A stretch of 64,000 nt of DNA from JAIPEI01 sp964443135 (GCA_964443135.1 CAYUBQ010000014.1:1-64000), one strand, 5' to 3'. Shown: positions 26,468-35,431, numbered from the stretch's first letter. Numbers and translations: made by a program. Notes: generated by a model not told the origin, from the sequence alone.

Positions 26468-27868
26468 ATGGCCTCGAGAATTCGATCCGTACGGGCCCGG
26501 CTCACCCTCTGGTACGTGAGCCTGCTGGCGGCCACCTTCCTGGTCCTGGGGGCGGCGGCCTACGGGCTTCTCTCCTACAGCCTGATCCGGGGGGTGGACA
26601 GCGCCCTGGAGAGCGTGGCCCGGGTCACGGCCGAGAGGGCGGAGGCTCGGCCCGGCGGCCCCTTTCCCCCCGAGGTGGGCGAGATCTTCCGCCGGTTCTT
26701 CGGCTTCTCCCCTCCGGACCCCTACTTCCAGATGCTGGACCCGGGCGCGGTGCAAGACAGATCGTCCCGCTCCCCCGGCGCCCGCGAGCTGCCGCTCAGC
26801 AGGGAGGCCCTCCGAAACGCCCGGCGGGGCGAGGCCACATTCGAGACCGTGGAGGACGTGGATCCCTATCCGGTCCGGGTCCTGACCGTACCCGTGATGC
26901 GGGGGGGGCGGCCGGTCCGGGTGATCCGGGTGGGCTCGTCCCTCAGGAACGTGGCCGAGACCCGGGCCCGGTTTCTCCTGGTCATGGGGGGGCTCCTCCC
27001 GGTGGGACTGCTCCTGGCCGGGCTCGGGGGATGGGTCCTGGCCCGCAGGGCCCTTCGGCCGGTGGGCCGGATGGCGGATGCGGCCCGGCGGATCAGCGCG
27101 GAGCGGTTGGCGGAGCGCGTGGAGGAGACCGGTACGGGCGACGAGCTGGACCGGCTGGCCCGGACGCTCAACCGGATGCTCTCCCGGCTGGACGAGGCCT
27201 TCCGGCAGGTGCGGCGGTTCAGCGCCGACGCCTCGCACGAGCTCCAGACCCCGCTCACCGCCCTGCAGGGGGAGCTCGAGGTGGCGCTCCGCTCCGCCCG
27301 GACCCCCGGGGAGTACCAGGAGACCCTGAGGAGCGCACTGGAGGAGATCGAGCGGATCTCCAGGCTCGTGGAGGGGCTCCTGATCCTGGCCCGGGCCGAG
27401 TCGGGCGCGCTTCGGATGGACCGCCGCCCCGTGGACCTGGCCGAGCTGGCGGAGGAGGTCTACTGGCGGCTCAAGGTCCCGGCCGACGAGCGCTCCGTGG
27501 ACCTCCGCATGGACCCGCAGGAGCCGGTGACGGTCTCCGGGGACCGGGACCGGCTGCGGGCGCTCCTCGTGAACCTGGTGGACAACGCGGTCAAGTACAC
27601 CGGGGAAGGCGGCCGCGTGTCGCTCTCCGCTGCGCGGGAGGGGGACCGCGCCCGCGTCGAGGTGGCGGACACCGGCCGGGGCGTTCCCGGCGAGGCCCTG
27701 GAGCGGATCTTTCAGCCCTTCTACCGGTCCGAGGAGGTCCTCCCGGAGAAGGGGTCCGGTCTGGGCCTCAGCATCGCCCGGTCCATCGCCCGGGCCCACG
27801 GCGGCGAGATCGCCGTGGAGAGCGCGCCGGGACGGGGCAGCATTTTCCGGGTGTTCCTGCCCATGTAG
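26468..27868 (+). CDS. EnvZ/CusS-type sensor histidine kinase
   Basis: A 466-aa membrane kinase. TM1 is about residues 15-38, a periplasmic sensor region runs to about 160, and TM2 about 167-190 (LLPVGLLLAGLGGWVLA). A HAMP domain (190-240) follows, then HisKA with the H-box FSADASHELQTPLTAL and HATPase_c with N-box LVNLVDNAVKYT, G-boxes DTGRGVPG and GSGLGLSIA. It should phosphorylate the regulator just upstream. Similarity to copper/heavy-metal sensors is only general, so the signal is uncertain; envelope stress is plausible given the downstream htrA. Confidence 0.9.
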   Translation: MASRIRSVRARLTLWYVSLLAATFLVLGAAAYGLLSYSLIRGVDSALESVARVTAERAEARPGGPFPPEVGEIFRRFFGFSPPDPYFQMLDPGAVQDRSSRSPGARELPLSREALRNARRGEATFETVEDVDPYPVRVLTVPVMRGGRPVRVIRVGSSLRNVAETRARFLLVMGGLLPVGLLLAGLGGWVLARRALRPVGRMADAARRISAERLAERVEETGTGDELDRLARTLNRMLSRLDEAFRQVRRFSADASHELQTPLTALQGELEVALRSARTPGEYQETLRSALEEIERISRLVEGLLILARAESGALRMDRRPVDLAELAEEVYWRLKVPADERSVDLRMDPQEPVTVSGDRDRLRALLVNLVDNAVKYTGEGGRVSLSAAREGDRARVEVADTGRGVPGEALERIFQPFYRSEEVLPEKGSGLGLSIARSIARAHGGEIAVESAPGRGSIFRVFLPM

Positions 27869-27889
27869 GGCGGCATTGCATATGCCGCC
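27869..27889 (+). terminator. Short perfect stem-loop after the two-component operon
   Basis: Arms GGCGGCAT and ATGCCGCC are perfectly complementary with a 5-nt loop, starting at the base after the kinase stop codon. No U-run follows, so it may be a weak terminator or an mRNA-stabilising hairpin. Confidence 0.45.
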
Positions 27890-27963
27890 GCAAAACGGCC
27901 TTGTCCCTCCCCTCTTCTCCATTCCTCTTGCCGCTTTTCTCCATTCTTCCGGATGAGAGAATT

Positions 27964-27991
27964 TTAATCCCGGGTTCATCCCGGTTTCATC
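27964..27991 (+). promoter_or_regulatory. Three 11-bp-phased direct repeats upstream of htrA
   Basis: TTAATC at 27964, TTCATC at 27975 and TTCATC at 27986 are spaced by exactly 11 bp, the pitch used by OmpR/PhoB-family regulators binding head-to-tail. A -10-like TATCTT follows at 28001, so the sites would overlap the -35 region as in class II activation. The adjacent OmpR-type regulator (25785-26459) is the natural candidate. Confidence 0.6.
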
Positions 27992-28083
27992 TTCGTGCGT
28001 TATCTTTTCCTCCAAGCGGCGGACGCCCGTTCGGGCGGACATGGCCGCCGGACGCACGAACCAATGAGACAGGGAGGAGAACC

Positions 28084-29553
28084 ATGTTTGATTCGATCTC
28101 GAAACAATCAAGGAAAAGACGATGGAGGATGACGGCTCTGGCCGCGGTTGCAGCCGCGGTGATCGGCACCGCTCTGTTCGCGGGCTCGGCCTTCACCTCG
28201 ACCGGGACGCCGTCCTTTTCGGCGATCCCGGCCCCGGCCGTGAAGGCGCCCGCGGCAGGGGAGTCCCTGGCCCCCCTGGCGGAGTCCCTCAAGCCTTCCG
28301 TGGTCAACATCCGGGTCACCAAGGTGCAGAAGGCGGGATACGGCATGCCCCACCTGCCCGAGGGCAGCCCGTTCGAGGAGTTCTTCGGCCGGTTTTTCGG
28401 CCCGAACGGCCCCCAGCCCCGGGAGCGCCGGGTCCAGGGGGCGGGGTCGGGCGTCATCATCAGTCGTGACGGCTACATCCTGACCAACAACCACGTGGTG
28501 GAGGGGGCCAAGGAGGTCCTGGTGACCCTGGACGACGGCCGCGAGCTCGAGGCGGAGATCGTGGGCCTGGATCCCAAGACCGACCTGGCCGTGCTCGAGA
28601 TCGAGGACGGGGGCGACCTTCCCGGCGCGGCCATGGGCGACTCGGACGGCCTTCGGGTCGGCGACTACGTCGTGGCTGTGGGGAACCCCTTCGGCCTGGG
28701 CCACACGGTCACCTCGGGGATCGTGAGCGCCAAGGAACGGGTGATCGGCGCGGGGCCGTACGACGACTTCATCCAGACGGACGCCTCCATCAACCCGGGC
28801 AACTCGGGCGGACCGCTCTTCAACATGAAGGGGGAGGTTGTGGGGATCAACACGGCCATCATCGCCCGGGGTCAGGGGATCGGGTTCGCCATCCCCGTCA
28901 ACACGGCCAAGGCGCTGATCCCCCAGCTCGTGGCGCACGGGAAGGTGACCCGGGGCTACATCGGGGTCCACATCCAGCCCGTCACGCAGGAGCTGGCCGA
29001 GGCCATGAAGCTGGATCACCGCAAGGGCGCCCTGGTGGCGGACGTGCTCTCCGGCGGGCCTGCGGACGAGGCCGGCGTGGAGCGGGGGGACGTGATCGTC
29101 TCCTTCAACGGCGAGGCCGTGGACAAGAGCCACGACCTGCCGGCCCTGGTGGCGGCCGCGCCCGTGGGCGGGAAGGCGTCTCTCGGCATCCTCCGGGACG
29201 GCGAAGCGCGCGAGCTCACCGTCGATGTGGGCGAGCTGGAGGCGGAGACCGCCGCCGTCGAGGGGTCGGACCGCGAGGACGAGTCCCGGTGGGGGCTCAG
29301 GCTCCAGGACCTGACCCCCCGGATCGCACGGCAGCTGGGCGTGGACGCCGGCGGGGGCGCCCTGGTGGCCGACGTGGAGCCGGGCAGCCCGGCCCAGCGG
29401 GCCTCGCTCCGCCGGGGCGACGTGATCCTGGAGGTGGACCGCGAGCCCGTGGCCTCCGCCGAGGAGGCGAAACGGGCCGTGGAGGGCAGGGAGTCGGTCC
29501 TGCTCCTGGTCCAGCGAAAGGACGTGAAGCAGTTCGTGGCCATGAGCGGGTGA
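28084..29553 (+). CDS. degP: Periplasmic serine protease DegP/HtrA
   Basis: A 489-aa Do-type protease. A basic N terminus and hydrophobic helix (about 16-35) form a signal peptide or anchor. The trypsin-like domain has the complete triad His137 (TNNHVVEG), Asp167 (DPKTDLAV) and Ser241 (GNSGGPLF). Two PDZ domains follow (about 285-375, 390-485). It degrades or refolds damaged envelope proteins. SD GGGAGGAG lies 5 nt before ATG 28084. It is probably under control of the neighbouring two-component pair through the phased repeats. A strong terminator follows at 29585. Confidence 0.93.
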   Translation: MFDSISKQSRKRRWRMTALAAVAAAVIGTALFAGSAFTSTGTPSFSAIPAPAVKAPAAGESLAPLAESLKPSVVNIRVTKVQKAGYGMPHLPEGSPFEEFFGRFFGPNGPQPRERRVQGAGSGVIISRDGYILTNNHVVEGAKEVLVTLDDGRELEAEIVGLDPKTDLAVLEIEDGGDLPGAAMGDSDGLRVGDYVVAVGNPFGLGHTVTSGIVSAKERVIGAGPYDDFIQTDASINPGNSGGPLFNMKGEVVGINTAIIARGQGIGFAIPVNTAKALIPQLVAHGKVTRGYIGVHIQPVTQELAEAMKLDHRKGALVADVLSGGPADEAGVERGDVIVSFNGEAVDKSHDLPALVAAAPVGGKASLGILRDGEARELTVDVGELEAETAAVEGSDREDESRWGLRLQDLTPRIARQLGVDAGGGALVADVEPGSPAQRASLRRGDVILEVDREPVASAEEAKRAVEGRESVLLLVQRKDVKQFVAMSG

Positions 29554-29584
29554 TCCGGGGAAACGGTGCCCGGGAACCTTCATC

Positions 29585-29615
29585 GACCGGGGGCGCCTTT
29601 GCGGGCCCCCCGGTC
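29585..29615 (+). terminator. Stem-loop terminator between htrA and the convergent UPF0261 gene
   Basis: GACCGGGGG and CCCCCGGTC pair as a GC-rich stem around a 13-nt loop; ATCATCTTT follows. It lies between convergent stop codons (29553 and 29619) and could act on both strands. Confidence 0.65.
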
Positions 29616-29618
29616 TGA

Positions 29619-30818
29619 TCATCTTTGGAGCATCCCGTGCATGACCCGGGCCGCCGTGTCGGCGAAGGCCGGGTCGTTGATGTGGAGGTCCGACTCCTGA
29701 ACGGGAATGGCCGGGTCCAGGCCCTCGCGGAGGCGGTCCACCAGGGCCCGGCTGGTCTCCGGCGCGTAGAGGGGACCGTCCGGGCCGTCCGCCTCGGACC
29801 ATCCTCCCCAGGGGACGAGGACGCGCACGCCCTCGGGCCGAAGGTTGAGCCTGGACGACACCTGGTCCGCGATGATCAGGCTCTCGTCCCGGCTGAGACG
29901 CACGGCCGAGCGGAAGTCGTAGAAGAAGATCGGGCGGTCCCGGTACGCCTCCGGGACGGTCTCCCGGGTGAACTCCAGGACCGCACAGTCGAGACCGCCG
30001 GGGACCACCAGCCGGGGAACGGACCGGCCCGGCAGGGGGGCGAGACGCTGGGGCCCGATGCCCCGGCAGTACCCCCCCTTGAGCTCGTCGGCCAGCTCGT
30101 GGGTGGCCAGGTCCAGGAGCCCGTCGAAGAAGCCCTCGGCGGCCAGCTCCTCCATGGCCATTCCCCCCGTGCCGTTGGCGTGAAACGGGACCACCTCGTA
30201 GCCCAGGGCCTCGAGCCGGGTCTTGACCGCCTCGGCCGCAGCCGTGATGAAGCCGAACATGGTGAGGCCGATCCGCTTCCGGCCGGCGTCGGGGATCCAC
30301 GTGGGACGGGCCATGCCGCAGACCGCACCGGCCGCCTGGTCCAGGATGGGTCCGAGGAGGCTGTTCACGCCCAGGATGTCGGCCACGCTGTGCATCATGG
30401 TGACGTCCCGGGTGCTCACCACGTCGGACATGTCGCGGCTCGCCACGGTGGAGACCATGACCTTGGGCACGCCGATGGGGAGCACCCGCATGATGCCCGT
30501 GGACAGGTGGGTGCCGGTCCCCCCGCCCGCGGACACCACACCGTGGATTCGTCCCTTGTGAAAGAGCTCCAGGAGGAGCCGGCGGCCGGCCTCCAGCACC
30601 GCCTGGATGGACCGGTCCCGGTCCCGCTCGCCCTCGGGCAGGCTGAGGACCACATCCGTGTACAGGTCGTGATCCGCAGGAAAGGGGGAGGGGCCCCGGG
30701 TGCCTGCGTGGACGGTGACGGTTCGAACGCCCCGGGCCTCGATCCGTTCCTCGAGAAAGCGGTGCTCCTCGCCCTTGGAGTCGAACGTCCCCAGGACAGC
30801 GATGGCAAAATGATGCAT
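29619..30818 (-). CDS. Tm-1-like ATP-binding domain protein (UPF0261)
   Basis: A 399-aa protein of the family named after the tomato virus-resistance protein Tm-1. Features are VLGTFDSKGEEHRFLEERI at the N terminus, the Gly-rich segment VVSAGGGTGTHLSTGIMRVLPIGVPKVMVST, DVTMMHSVADILGVN, a second Rossmann-like half starting RIGLTMFGFITAA, and PRLVVPGGLDCAVLEF. The bacterial function is unknown. The start is ATG at 30818 with GGGAGGA 5 nt upstream. A divergent paralogue lies at 31725-32942 on the other side of the ogt gene. Confidence 0.87.
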   Translation of the reverse strand: MHHFAIAVLGTFDSKGEEHRFLEERIEARGVRTVTVHAGTRGPSPFPADHDLYTDVVLSLPEGERDRDRSIQAVLEAGRRLLLELFHKGRIHGVVSAGGGTGTHLSTGIMRVLPIGVPKVMVSTVASRDMSDVVSTRDVTMMHSVADILGVNSLLGPILDQAAGAVCGMARPTWIPDAGRKRIGLTMFGFITAAAEAVKTRLEALGYEVVPFHANGTGGMAMEELAAEGFFDGLLDLATHELADELKGGYCRGIGPQRLAPLPGRSVPRLVVPGGLDCAVLEFTRETVPEAYRDRPIFFYDFRSAVRLSRDESLIIADQVSSRLNLRPEGVRVLVPWGGWSEADGPDGPLYAPETSRALVDRLREGLDPAIPVQESDLHINDPAFADTAARVMHGMLQR

Positions 30819-31167
30819 GAAATCCTCCCGAAAGTGTACATATAAATTATAATAAATGCAATTTAATGCCTCAAGCTTATATAAAAACTGTTTAAAGATC
30901 TATAATTATCTATTAGAGTCACATGTAAGTCCACTGTACAAGCAACATGCCCCGAAAAAGTGCTTTCCATACACAGGCAATATAGTGTAAGATCCGCTGA
31001 CAAATCAAACGGCATCGCAGTTCACCCATGCAACTCTCTCCGTAAACGCTTTGCTCGCGAGCGATCGGGTCCCATGTCGGCGGGACCGCGGTTCCCAGCG
31101 GGTCGATATGGTTCGATTGCCGGGTGGACGCCGAGACGGAAAAACATTCGGCCTGGAGGGAAAGACC
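30819..31167. other. AT-rich divergent promoter region
   Basis: About 350 bp between the divergent UPF0261 and ogt genes. The part 30835-30925 is strikingly AT-rich (runs such as TATAAATTATAATAAATG and ATCTATAATTATC) in a ~67% GC window and supplies several -10-like elements on both strands. No gene is seen. Confidence 0.6.
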
Positions 31168-31647
31168 ATGGAAAATAATGGATCTTCCACGCTTTATTAC
31201 GAGTCGCCCATCGGGTGGATCGAGATTGCCGGCACCAAGGAAGGGATCCAGGCCCTTCGGTTCGTGAAAAAGCCTGCAAAGGACAGCGAGGACCCACCGG
31301 TCTGCCTCTTGCTGTGCCGGAAGCAGCTCGACGACTACTTCAAGGGGACGGGAACGACCTTTGCCGTCCCCCTCGCCCTCGAGGGGACGCCTTTCCAGAA
31401 GGCCGTCTGGATGGCCCTCCTGGAGATCCCCTTCGGCACCTGGACCACCTACGGGGAGATCGCCGAGTCCATCGGGCGGCCCAATGCGGCCCGGGCGGTG
31501 GGTCAGGCGAACAACAACAACCCCGTGGCCATCGTGGTGCCCTGCCACCGCGTCATGGGGACCGACGGCCGGCTCGTGGGGTACGGCAGCGGTCTGTGGC
31601 GAAAGGAGTGGCTCCTGGATCACGAAGGGATCCTGGAGTCGTCCTAG
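31168..31647 (+). CDS. ogt: Methylated-DNA-[protein]-cysteine S-methyltransferase
   Basis: A 159-aa protein with the full C-terminal MGMT domain: GTPFQKAVWMALLEIPFGTWTTYGEIA, the helix-turn-helix with Arg finger region RPNAARAVGQANNNNP, and the alkyl-acceptor motif IVVPCHRV (Cys126). It removes alkyl groups from O6-alkylguanine by suicide transfer. The ~70-residue N-terminal domain lacks Ada's DNA-binding parts. The start is ATG at 31168 with GGAGGG upstream; codons upstream in frame are leader sequence. Confidence 0.93.
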   Translation: MENNGSSTLYYESPIGWIEIAGTKEGIQALRFVKKPAKDSEDPPVCLLLCRKQLDDYFKGTGTTFAVPLALEGTPFQKAVWMALLEIPFGTWTTYGEIAESIGRPNAARAVGQANNNNPVAIVVPCHRVMGTDGRLVGYGSGLWRKEWLLDHEGILESS

Positions 31648-31724
31648 CCGGTAACCCGCTCGCGCGGGTGCGGGCTTCCTGCGTCGGAAATCTGCTCGAA
31701 TCAGAAGACAAAACGGGAGGACAC

Positions 31725-32942
31725 ATGGATCGGGACGCAGGCGTGCTGCTGGTGGCGACCATGGACACCAAGAGCTCCGAGGCGACGTTCGTGGCCTCGG
31801 CCATCCAGGCCGCGGGGGTCGAGGTTCGGATCATGGACGCCGGGATTCGCGGTTCGTGCACGCACCCCGTGCTCGTGACCCGCGAGGAGGTGGCCCGCGA
31901 GGCGGGCACCTCCCTGGAGGCCGTGCAGCGGATCGGCCACGAGGGGGAGGCGCTCGCCGCCATGATTCGAGGGGCCGTGCCCATCGCCCGGCGGCTCCAC
32001 GACGAGGGGAAGGTGAGGGGCGTCTTCGGCATCGGGGGATCCATGGGCACGACCCTGGGGACGGCGGTCATGCGTGCGTTTCCCGTGGGCGTTCCCAAGG
32101 TCATGGTGACGACCATGGCCTCCAGGGACACCCGGGCCTTCGTGGGGACCCGGGACATCATGATGCTCCACTCGGTCTGCGATCTTTCCGGCCTCAACCG
32201 GATCACCCGAGCCGTGCTCCGAAACGGCGCCCACGCCATGGCCGGCATGGTCCACTGGGCCGAAAAGCGGATTGAGAAGGACGAACGCCCCCTCGCCGCG
32301 CTCTCCACCCTCGGGACCACCGAGGCGTGTGCCCAGGAGGTTCGGAGGGGCCTCGAGGAGCGGGGGTACGAGGTGGTGGTGTTTCACACGGTGGGGGCCG
32401 GCGGGGAGGCCCTGGAGGAGCTCGTCCGGGAGCAGGACGTGGCGGTCCTGGTGGATCTCTCCCTTCACGAGCTGGTGGATCACCGGTTCGGCGGGGACTA
32501 CGACGCCGGTCCGGAGCGCGGGGGGACCGCCCCGAGAAGGGGCGTGCCCACCATCCTGGTGCCCGGCAATGTGGACTTCCTGGTCTTCGGACCGCTCGAG
32601 AAGACCAAGGCCCGATTCCCCGGGCGAAGGACCCACGCCCACAACGCGGCCATCAGCGTGATCCGGGCCGCGGACGAGGAGATCGAGGCGGTCGGACGCG
32701 TGGTGGCCGGTTTCTGCAGGGAGGCGTCCGGGCCCGTGGAGATCCTGGTCCCGAAGGTGGGGCTCTCCGCGTTCGATCACCCCCAGGGCCCGCTCTACGC
32801 GCCGGGCGGACCCGAGGCCTTTCTGAGGGGGCTGAGCCGGGAGCTCGACGGGGCCTGCCCGGTCCGGGAGGTCGCCGCGCACATCAACGATGCCCCCTTT
32901 GTCGCCGCCGTGCTGGAGGCGTTCGACCGGATCGCGCCCTGA
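31725..32942 (+). CDS. Tm-1-like ATP-binding domain protein (UPF0261), second paralogue
   Basis: A 405-aa homologue of the protein at 29619-30818. Shared motifs are VATMDTKSSEATFVASAIQAAG, VFGIGGSMGTTLGTAVMRAFPVGVPKVMVTTMASRDT, DIMMLHSVCDLSGLN, LSTLGTTEACAQEVRRGLEERGYEVVVFH and TILVPGNVDFLVFG. The acidic residue pattern is kept, but overall similarity is modest, suggesting different substrates. SD GGGAGG lies 6 nt before ATG 31725. It is 77 bp downstream of ogt. A small GC hairpin without U-run (ACCCGC/GCGGGT) lies in that gap. Confidence 0.86.
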   Translation: MDRDAGVLLVATMDTKSSEATFVASAIQAAGVEVRIMDAGIRGSCTHPVLVTREEVAREAGTSLEAVQRIGHEGEALAAMIRGAVPIARRLHDEGKVRGVFGIGGSMGTTLGTAVMRAFPVGVPKVMVTTMASRDTRAFVGTRDIMMLHSVCDLSGLNRITRAVLRNGAHAMAGMVHWAEKRIEKDERPLAALSTLGTTEACAQEVRRGLEERGYEVVVFHTVGAGGEALEELVREQDVAVLVDLSLHELVDHRFGGDYDAGPERGGTAPRRGVPTILVPGNVDFLVFGPLEKTKARFPGRRTHAHNAAISVIRAADEEIEAVGRVVAGFCREASGPVEILVPKVGLSAFDHPQGPLYAPGGPEAFLRGLSRELDGACPVREVAAHINDAPFVAAVLEAFDRIAP

Positions 32943-32949
32943 GCTCGGC

Positions 32950-34545
32950 TCAGGTCCGGGGCGGGCCCGGCTCACCGGGACGTCCGGGGACGGGCCGGAG
33001 CCGCCGGCACAGCTGATCCCTCAGGTCGAACAGGTCCAGCCCCATGACGGCCGTGATGGCGTACTTTCGCCCGCGACTGCGGTTTCTCAGCAGGATTTCG
33101 CCCCAGTACCTCCAGAAGGTCGCCCGGTGAGCCGGGCGAATCCCCAGCTCCCAGGCCATTCGAAAGAAGACGACCAGATCCCGCCAGAGGGCACGGGCGC
33201 CGGACGATCGCCGAACCCGCCCCCTGCGTTGCGGGGGGGCGCCCCGGCGTGATCGTCTCCGGGGTTGGGGCGGCATGGCCAGGCAGAGCCGGTAGGCCCG
33301 CTCCAGGTAGCGGGTGGGCTCGTACAGCTCCTCCCAAGCCTCGACGTACTCCCCCATGATCTCCCGTTCCGGACGGGTGGGCACGAAGTTGAGGGGGGTG
33401 AGGGTCGATTCGCCGGTCCCCCGGTCCTTCAGGAGACGGCCCTCCGCCTCCAGGCGGTCCCACAGCGCGGTCGAGGGCGGCGCGTTGAGCACATTGAGCA
33501 TCGCGATGGGAATGCCGGCGGCCTCCACCAGGTCGCTGATCCGCTTCCCCGCTCCCCGGGTTTCGTGATCGAACCCCAGGATGAAGCTCGCCTGCACGGA
33601 GAGGCCGCTCCGGGTGAGCGTATCCAGGGATTCCAGCAGGGGGTGCCGGGTGTTCACGAACTTGCGGCTCGCGGCCAGGATCTCCACGTCAGGGGTCTCG
33701 ACGCCGATGAAGACCTCCTTGAAGTTGGCCTCCACCATCAGGTCGATCATCTCCCGATCCCGGGCCAGGTTCAGGGATGCCTGGGTCTGGAAGCCGAACG
33801 GCCGGCCGCGGCGGCCGTTCCAGTCGATCAGCCCGCGAAGGATCTCGAGGGCGTGCCGCCGGTTCCCGATGAAGTTGTCGTCGCAGATGAACACGAACTC
33901 GCCGGCACCGAGTTGGTAGAGGCATTCCAGCTCCGCCGTCAGCTGTTCGGGGTCCTTGTACCTGGGCCGGTCTCCGTAAAGGCTTGCGATGTCGCAGAAC
34001 TCGCAGCGGAACGGGCAGCCTCTGGAGGTCTGCACCACGAAGCCGGAGTAGGCTCGAAAATCGGTCAGGTCGAATCGCGGGACCGGGGAGCGGGACATGT
34101 CGCACTGCGCGTCGCTCCGAATGATCGGGTCGTGACCTTTCGTCTCGAGCGCCTCGAGGAGCCGGTCCACGGTGTTCTCGGCCTCCCCACGGACGACGAA
34201 ATCACACCCCTCGGCCAGGAGCTCCTCGGATGCCGCGGATGCGTAAGGCCCCCCGCAAACGGTGGTCTTGCCCCGCCTTCGCGCCTCTCGGAGGATCTCC
34301 CGCATGCCCTCCTGCTGCACGATCATGCCGGAGACCATGACCAGGCCGCACCAGCCCCAGTCCTCCTCCGTCAGGGGCCGGACGTTCAGATCCGCGAGCC
34401 GGAGGCTCCAGGGTTGGGGCAGCAGCGCGGCCACGGTGGTCAGACCCAGAGGGGGGAAGTGCGCCCTGGCGCCGGCGTAGGAGAGGGCCCTGGGGAAGCT
34501 CCAGAAAGAGGGCGGCAGCTCCGGATAGATCATCAACACGTTCAT
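32950..34545 (-). CDS. B12-binding radical SAM protein with DUF4070-like C terminus
   Basis: A 531-aa enzyme. Residues 1-150 form a cobalamin-binding-like Rossmann domain (NVLMIYPELPPSFW, VCGGPYASAASEELL). The radical SAM core (about 165-370) has the cluster motif CPFRCEFCD (CxxxCxxC). The C-terminal part matches the DUF4070-type extension seen in BchE/HpnJ-like proteins (TLTPLNFVPTRP), with a basic tail. Such enzymes catalyse methylations or ring modifications of unactivated carbons. The start is ATG at 34545. It is the last gene of a minus-strand operon with a PaaK-like ligase, a 65-aa protein and a receiver protein. It ends 8 bp from the convergent UPF0261 stop. Confidence 0.86.
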   Translation of the reverse strand: MNVLMIYPELPPSFWSFPRALSYAGARAHFPPLGLTTVAALLPQPWSLRLADLNVRPLTEEDWGWCGLVMVSGMIVQQEGMREILREARRRGKTTVCGGPYASAASEELLAEGCDFVVRGEAENTVDRLLEALETKGHDPIIRSDAQCDMSRSPVPRFDLTDFRAYSGFVVQTSRGCPFRCEFCDIASLYGDRPRYKDPEQLTAELECLYQLGAGEFVFICDDNFIGNRRHALEILRGLIDWNGRRGRPFGFQTQASLNLARDREMIDLMVEANFKEVFIGVETPDVEILAASRKFVNTRHPLLESLDTLTRSGLSVQASFILGFDHETRGAGKRISDLVEAAGIPIAMLNVLNAPPSTALWDRLEAEGRLLKDRGTGESTLTPLNFVPTRPEREIMGEYVEAWEELYEPTRYLERAYRLCLAMPPQPRRRSRRGAPPQRRGRVRRSSGARALWRDLVVFFRMAWELGIRPAHRATFWRYWGEILLRNRSRGRKYAITAVMGLDLFDLRDQLCRRLRPVPGRPGEPGPPRT

Positions 34546-34685
34546 GGTGATGCCCGTGCGGCTCGCCGTGGTGATGCGGTCGCCGCTCGCCGTGCCTTCG
34601 GCGGGCGGCGCCGGGCGGGCCGGGAGAGGTCGTGCATGGCTGAGACCCTTCGAACGTCCGGGGACGGGCCGTGCACCGCGAAGGG

Positions 34686-35171
34686 TCAGTAGAAGGTCAG
34701 GCGGTCCCAGAACGCCTTGTCCGCATCCTTCCAGTCCGGGCCGAACCGCCTTTCGCAGAAGGAGGCCAGGCGCTCGTACCAACGCGCCCAGGGGTTCCTG
34801 CCCTTGGCGCGGGCCTCGAAGATGTCCCGCAGGAAGGTGGGCAGGTGGGCCATCTCCTCCTTGGGGATGAAGTAGCTCGCGCCCATCTTGCGCGACTTGG
34901 TGATGTTCTCGAGGCTCAGGGCGTGGGCCGTCAGCATCACGGCCGGGATCCCCTTTTCCACGGCGAGCTCCAGCAGGCCGTAGCCGTCCACCCCCATGAT
35001 GTCCAGCAGGGCGAGGTCGAAGGCCTGCGACTCCAGGAGGCCCCTCGCCCGGCCGAAGTCGGAGGCCGTGGTGACCTCGCACATGGAGAGAAGGTCCTCC
35101 ACGGTGTCCAGGACGTCGTGCTCGTCATCCACCACGAGGATGCGTTTTCCCTCCAGGATGTCCTGCTCCAT
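34686..35171 (-). CDS. Single-domain response regulator with extra C-terminal region
   Basis: A 161-aa protein. The receiver (about 8-125) has VVDDEHD, phosphoacceptor Asp in LALLDIMGVDGY, and the conserved Lys in YFIPKEEM. The last ~40 residues (NPWARWYERLASFCERRFGPDWKDADKAFWDRLTF) are aromatic-rich and unlike any output domain I know. No DNA-binding domain is present. The start ATG at 35171 encodes MEQDILEGKRILVVDDEHD. It lies between the 65-aa gene (23 bp) and the radical SAM gene (140 bp), so may regulate enzyme activity rather than transcription. Confidence 0.8.
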   Translation of the reverse strand: MEQDILEGKRILVVDDEHDVLDTVEDLLSMCEVTTASDFGRARGLLESQAFDLALLDIMGVDGYGLLELAVEKGIPAVMLTAHALSLENITKSRKMGASYFIPKEEMAHLPTFLRDIFEARAKGRNPWARWYERLASFCERRFGPDWKDADKAFWDRLTFY

Positions 35172-35194
35172 GTCTCGAGCCTCCCTGTCCGCCC

Positions 35195-35392
35195 TCAGTC
35201 GTCCCAGGAACCCTCCGGGTCGAACAGATCGCAGACGTTCCTCTCCAGCATGTCGATACCGCCCAGGATCCTCCGGGCGTTCCGCTCCACGGCCGGAAGT
35301 CCGGCACCGGCGGCCCGGACCTCCTCGGCGGCCCTCCGCAGGTCCCGGATGCGGTCGTGGATCTCCCGCAGCTCGCTGTCGTCCACCGTCAT
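35195..35392 (-). CDS. Small helical protein, function unknown
   Basis: A 65-aa protein starting MTVDDSELREIHDRIRDLRRAAEEV. It is highly charged, predicted nearly all helical with coiled-coil heptads (IHDRIRDLRRAAEEV, VERNARRILGGIDMLERNV), with one Cys and an acidic end. There is no acyl-carrier DSL motif. It is kept as real because it fits tightly between the ligase (39 bp) and the receiver gene (23 bp) and has a plausible start. It may bind the receiver protein. Confidence 0.6.
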   Translation of the reverse strand: MTVDDSELREIHDRIRDLRRAAEEVRAAGAGLPAVERNARRILGGIDMLERNVCDLFDPEGSWDD

Positions 35393-35431
35393 GAGGATGG
35401 GATCTCCCTGTCCTCGAGCCCGGTCCGCGGC

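Noticed and set aside
31656..31671. ACCCGC/GCGGGT hairpin after ogt as a terminator
   Set aside because: Too short, no U-run, and the downstream gene is co-directional; kept only as a note.
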